Assembly: GCA_038503065.1 (NCBI GenBank)
Contig: JBCAMK010000004.1
Coordinates: 1,563,001 to 1,627,000, forward strand
Source of the DNA: Paragyromitra xinjiangensis
Taxonomy: Eukaryota; Ascomycota; Pezizomycetes; Pezizales; Discinaceae
Direction: 5' to 3'
DNA length: 64,000 nucleotides
Shown here: positions 59,521 to 64,000 of the stretch, piece after piece
Layout: each line of letters starts with the position of its first letter
Numbering within the stretch: the first letter of the stretch is position 1
Notes under the pieces: generated by a model
The model's database searches: none
Told to the model about the DNA's origin: nothing
What the model saw: the letters and a program-made list of their open reading frames with translations, nothing else
Program-made: the position numbers and the translations under genes

Positions 59521-60989
59521 GGTGGTGAAGGGCAGCGGGGAAATACTTAGATAAAAGAAAAGGTCAATTAATACATCAAGTAACGATGGAGAACATGTAG
59601 TCACTCAATTAAGGTACATGCATAGAATGATGACGTCCGATAGGTAAGTGACAGCCCGTGACTCGGCAACGGACTGCGGGGAGCCGTTGGGAGCCGAGGA
59701 AGCCAAGGGGAAACGCTTGGCAGCTACTGAAGAACATGTAGGTATCGTACTGTTGCAGTAGGCAACCATGCCGAAGCCTCGGCAGGTATTGAACTCCTCA
59801 GGCCCTTTTCCCCTCTTACTTTTCCCAACCTCTACCTAAGAAAAAAAAAGCTGAAGTAAATGTGATGTGGGATGTGTAACGCGGTCATATGGTATCACTC
59901 GATAACCTGCTACCTCAGCAGGGAAAATCACGTTTCACAGAGGTTGCGATTTCTTGATGGTTGCACCAGTGTCACAAGTCACTTGCTCGAAACATTCACG
60001 CGGACGATATTGTGACCAAACGAGGAAGGAAAGTGCGAATCTCCATTTCTATTTACTAATCTTTTGATACCAGTCTTTCGCTTATGTGTGTTCTCGGCCA
60101 ATCATCTGTACCTACTCTTGTCAATCGATAAGTGGACCACCAACCACGGGAATGATAGCTTCACATGACAATCTCGAAACTGGATAACTAAATTAATCTA
60201 GTATAGATGGCTTGAATAGTATAGCTCTTCTGTTCCTATATCTACATACATATCCCTCCTTCCCTCCCGTAATTCTTATCCTTCCCCTATCCAACACAAT
60301 AATACCAAATCCCCGCCCCACCACTGTATCCCATACACCCAACCAGGCACACCCCTTAAACAATCCCAACACCAGTAACCCACAACACAAGGAGATAGGA
60401 GATTGTTACAGGAAAAAAAGCAGTAGAAAAAATAACAGTATCGAGAGAGAGAGAGTAGAGAGTGTACCGCCCAGCCGCCTAACAAACAAAAAACCAGACC
60501 GAAGATATAATAAAACTTAAAAATGCCAGATAAAACTTTTCCCATGCCAGAAAAAACCTCTAAAGCAATGAAACAGAAAAACGCGGATTATAGAAAAAAT
60601 TCTTCTGCCACTGCTAGCCACCACATGTCATAGATACGCCCCGACCACTATGTATCACCCTGGTCCTTCTTGTACAATAAAACGAGTGAACGGGGAGGAA
60701 TAAAACAGCTAGCAAAAAAGAAATCGAGAATCCCTGAAACCGAACGAAGCCCGCAGCGTGAAAGGAACAGCGGAACGACCTGAAAACTAATGAACTGCCA
60801 CCTTAACCCCCACTTGAGCGGTCGACCAGCGATCCCGATGTCCTCAGCCTCAACCCTGGCAAAAGAAAAATATATGCAACGCTTGCAAAAAAACCAATTC
60901 GAGTGCAAAAAAGTCCGATGTAAAACAAATCCGAAAAGAGTAACTTGGTGAATCTAAAAACAAATGAAAAAAAATACTAAAGAGATGCT
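59521..60989. other. Intergenic region, no supported gene
   Basis: The enoyl-CoA hydratase promoter lies at its left end and the MDM34 3' flank at its right. A GA repeat (GAGAGAGAGAG, about 60442) is the only simple repeat. Frames at 60193-60545 and 60648-60908 overlap on opposite strands and are not supported. Confidence 0.5.
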
Positions 60990-62824
60990 TCATTGAGCTC
61001 TGTAAGCTGGTGGTGCTTCCCGCCCTAGCTCTCTCAGCTCTCGTTCAACTTGCCACATATCCCCACTTTCACCCCGCCTTTTTCTCTCTTCCTCAAGCCT
61101 TCTCTGCATCTCTCCTGCCAGTTTCATCAAAAATGCTTTTTCTAGGATTCCGCTCCCGTGAGCTGATCCAGCCCTGAGTTGTGGCCTTTTTTCGCTTTTA
61201 CCGAGGCTATCGAGGGTATTGTTTCTAGGAGCTGTTGAAACTGGCGAAGTGGGTGGGAAAGTGATGTTCTCTGTCGACACAGAAGAGGTCGGGGAAGGCG
61301 GGGTTTGAAGCATTATTGGTATTGTCGGCTCTTTTTCAGCTTTGGCTGAAGTAGACGGGATAACTGGCTCCATTTCCTGGAATCTAACTGATCCATTTCT
61401 CCTCGACGCTGTGGGTGTTTTTGGTTCTTCCTCTTGCGGCACCATAGGTTCTTTCTCAGGGGCTAGCGCCTCCTCCGGAGATGGTATGGCTGGCTGTGAG
61501 CGCAGGTTCACAACTCTGTGTTTTCTTCTTTTCCCTCTCGTCCTGCCTGCCGCCCCAGAAACCGACAAAGAGCTGTTGGTATGGTAAAGGCTTGGCCTCG
61601 AAGTGGAGCTGCCTGTAGTACTTACAGCGTCGCCATTCTCGGAGAACGTATAAGTACTGCTACTACCACTCACAGGCGTTCCCGGGGATTCCAAGGCCGG
61701 CGTTTTGTCTCCTCCAGTTGTTGTTGACCCGCTGCCCGAAGCCCATGCCCGAAATACAACATCTGGTATCGATGTTGTCCCGACAGATAGTGTTTTTTGA
61801 GAATTAGATAATGCCTTTAGAGCGGCCAAATTCTTTTCTGAAAACGAGATTGACGGAGAATCCGAGTTGTCACTAGGCGATAACAGGGGGTTAATTCCAA
61901 TGAATGCTACAGCAGTCTCTTCAGCAACTTCCTCATCCGTACTGCTAGGCGCTGACTCGCTATTAGAAGCAACTGTATCAAGCCCTAGAGAGGCGGCATA
62001 TTCCGGGTTCCACAGGCGTAGTGATAATCTGTGGACTGCTACTGGTAACTCTTCTTGAAACAGCCCCCGAACTTGGCGCTCTATCTCTTTCTGCAGATAT
62101 TCTTTGATGAAGGGTATCGAGTCGAATGTCGATGATACCTTGAGGGATTCGAGGGGGTCGTTTCGAAAGACAAGAGTGATACCCTTAGCCTTAGAGAATA
62201 CGAGGATGATGAAACCGGAGAGGCGGAAATCAGATAGCGTGATTTGTAGGGGAATGGTGAGAGGCGATGATGCAGCTAGGGGCGTAGGAGATGTATAGGC
62301 AGGGGTAGTAGAAAGATAGGTATTGAGCGGATTCGCCTAGAATCGGGTTAAATTATTAGCACCAGGAATGTAAGGTAATCAGGCGTTGCGTGACGTAGGT
62401 AGGTTTAATATAGCCGGCTCGTACAAACTCCCCCTCCCCCTGTCACGCATCAAAGCATGCGGCACAAGACGAAACGAAAAAAGAAGAAAAGTGGAGGTGC
62501 ATGAGCAAAGCTGGATAGAACAGAGTAAAGGATCAAGATACACACCTGAACTTTTGTTCTGAGAGTCAAGGAGGCATCTCCCTCGTAGCTCATTCGAAAA
62601 ATACCCCTAAACCGATCCTCCGCCAGATCCCCAATTTCCAATATCTCTAAATCTGGCGCACTCTGCCCTAGGTTCAGCTCCTCGACGAAGATATCATCAA
62701 CAATAATAGGCGGCTTTTGTGATTTATTGAGTGCTGCCGTGAGGAGTGATTTCGCGTGTGTGTAAAAAGCAGAAGAGGTAGTGGAGGTGGTAGCAAGCGG
62801 TGTCCAGTTGATATTGAAAGCCAT
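60990..62824 (-). CDS. ERMES complex subunit Mdm34
   Basis: Two exons: 62546-62824 and 60990-62336, separated by a 209-nt intron, giving 541 residues. The first exon starts with [10 protein letters not shown] and carries the hallmark Mdm34 blocks [38 protein letters not shown] and [17 protein letters not shown]. The second continues with [47 protein letters not shown] and [13 protein letters not shown]. Together these form the SMP lipid-binding domain (about 1-195). The C-terminal 340 residues are disordered, with a basic KRRKHR patch and a conserved-looking end ([18 protein letters not shown]). In yeast, Mdm34 sits on the mitochondrial outer-membrane side of the ER-mitochondria encounter structure with Mmm1, Mdm10 and Mdm12, moving phospholipids and shaping mitochondria. 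The start and length fit the family. Exon 2 has no in-frame ATG in its upstream half, so it can look truncated without the splice. Confidence 0.95.
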
Positions 62825-64000
62825 CACAGTTGAGTGGACATTCAAATGCCTCGCGTGTGTTTGGCCGCGGTTCCTGAACTCGGTTTCGAGTGACACTCTT
62901 GGGTGTTTCTGGAAGTTATGGCGTGTTTGCTACTCCTGGTCTCGAAACGAGAAAAAACGAACGAGAGAAAAATGCTGTTGAAGCCTTTCTTGTGGGTTGG
63001 TTGAGTTTAGTGTAGAGGACAAAGTGAGGCCGAGTGGTGTGCTTGGTGCCTGTGCTCTACTTGTCCGTGGGGTGAGCGTGGGCGGTTGCGGCAAGATTTG
63101 GGATGGCGAGTGACGGGATCTCGTGCTCCGGTTTTTCTATTGTCCGCTCGATTCAATATTGAAATTTATCGAAAAGGAGATGGGCTCGATGGGAATGTCA
63201 ATAGATAGATAGTAGTAGTGTCACGGTCGTAATTGCCACTGATGGGAATGCTTTTTTCGGGTACCAAGCGGCGAGAGAAAAAAGTAGCCAGGAACTTTTA
63301 TTGTGGCTGCGTTAATAATATTTGCGCTGATTCTGTCTTGTGCTGTCAGAAAAGAAGCAAAAGCGTAAACCGGAAAAAATCGCTTCGTGGGATGACGGCG
63401 CCTTGACTAAGCGAGGTTCCAAGTATCCCCGATCCCCCTTTGCAAAAAGGTCCGGAAATAACCCCACCCCTTTACATAAAAATACATTCCCATCAACCCC
63501 GCGCGAATCATGCAATTGTTTCCTACCCCGCAAATTCCTCTGTACCTCACGAGCCTCCCCAGATACTGTTCTGTGTGTTGTGGTAGCAAGGGTGAATCTA
63601 TCCGGCCGGTTCCCCGTGAAAGGGGAAACTAACCGCACGGACAACCTTACGTACTCGGGCTCGCGTACATACGACATTCAAAACAGCGCGCTCCGGCTAC
63701 ATAATGGCCTCTCCTTACTTACTCACACATGCCTCCAAGACATCATGCCTGTGCGTTCTACCCGAGCCTGAATTGGGTTAACATATGCGACTGCGTTTGC
63801 CCATTGATCATCTCGGAAAGAGATCTTCTAGAGACTCGAAGGACCCTTGAAGGGGCTCGTGGCAGCAGCAATGAACAATCTTACCATCTGAACATTTCAC
63901 CTGCACTGAATCGAGTGGATCACCAACATGTGATCCCAGCCGTATTCCATCATGATTTGATAGAGTATTACTTTTAGCTCGTTGGAACTTGCACAATCAT
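62825..64000. other. Upstream region of MDM34, no supported gene
   Basis: It begins with the MDM34 promoter and leader. A 143-codon plus-strand frame (63340-63771) and a 121-codon minus-strand frame (63312-63677) overlap on opposite strands. Neither has a recognisable domain or a splice context. The window ends here without a visible next gene. Confidence 0.5.

Noticed and set aside
63340..63771. 143-codon plus-strand frame near the right end
   Set aside because: It overlaps a minus-strand frame of similar length, has no domain, and begins at a non-ATG codon.

Overview
This is nuclear DNA from a filamentous ascomycete (Pezizomycotina). The evidence is short spliceosomal introns (about 49 to 83 nt, with one of 209 and one of 381 nt), most with GT-AG ends and a CTRAY-like branch site, together with a velvet-domain regulator, a NudE homologue, the fungal ERMES subunit Mdm34, Doa10 and F-box/ankyrin genes. 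The low gene density (12 supported protein genes in 64 kb) and long relic-rich intergenic stretches fit an early-diverging Pezizomycotina lineage such as Pezizomycetes or Orbiliomycetes. That lineage placement is an inference. I found no tRNA, rRNA, CRISPR array, telomere or prokaryote-like operon.

Layout. 1.9-4.3 kb (-): a large disordered fungal protein of unknown function. 4.3-9.6 kb: gene-free, holding a 253-bp TA-flanked MITE. 9.6-17.1 kb: a compact housekeeping block with an SDR oxidoreductase (+), TIM23 (-) and TRM732 (+), the last two divergent from a 278-bp shared promoter region. 17.4-18.4 kb: an F-box/ankyrin gene (+), followed by a repeat-bearing spacer with a 219-bp inverted-repeat element. 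20.2-21.9 kb (-): an annexin with a long P/Q/G/Y-rich head. 24.0-25.8 kb (+): nudE. 25.8-31.4 kb: mostly empty. 31.4-32.4 kb (-): a velvet-domain protein. 32.4-42.2 kb: a gene desert. 42.2-47.9 kb (-): the ER ubiquitin ligase Doa10/SSM4 in six exons. 49.0-53.5 kb (+): a five-exon repetitive protein of the fungal family often mislabelled 'transcription factor hoxa13'. 53.9-55.2 kb: a 954-bp relative of the first MITE and a 142-bp hairpin element. 55.2-56.7 kb (+): a second F-box/ankyrin gene. 58.6-59.5 kb (-): mitochondrial enoyl-CoA hydratase. 61.0-62.8 kb (-): MDM34.

The genes do not form a pathway cluster. They are mostly single-copy housekeeping functions: mitochondrial import, ER-mitochondria tethering, beta-oxidation, ER-associated degradation, tRNA modification and dynein regulation. 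The two F-box/ankyrin genes, both beside repeat-rich DNA, are the accessory component. I rebuilt exon structures by hand from splice sites, reading frame and family conservation. All multi-exon models close to a multiple of three.

The signals most worth a second look are: a recurrent within-exon switch from C-rich to G-rich coding sequence that resets at introns; a family of TA-flanked MITEs in which one copy equals the other plus a roughly 0.7-kb internal segment; at least ten intergenic copies of the 8-bp palindrome TACATGTA; a likely GC-AG intron in nudE; and the 30-residue-period repeats of the hoxa13-like protein.
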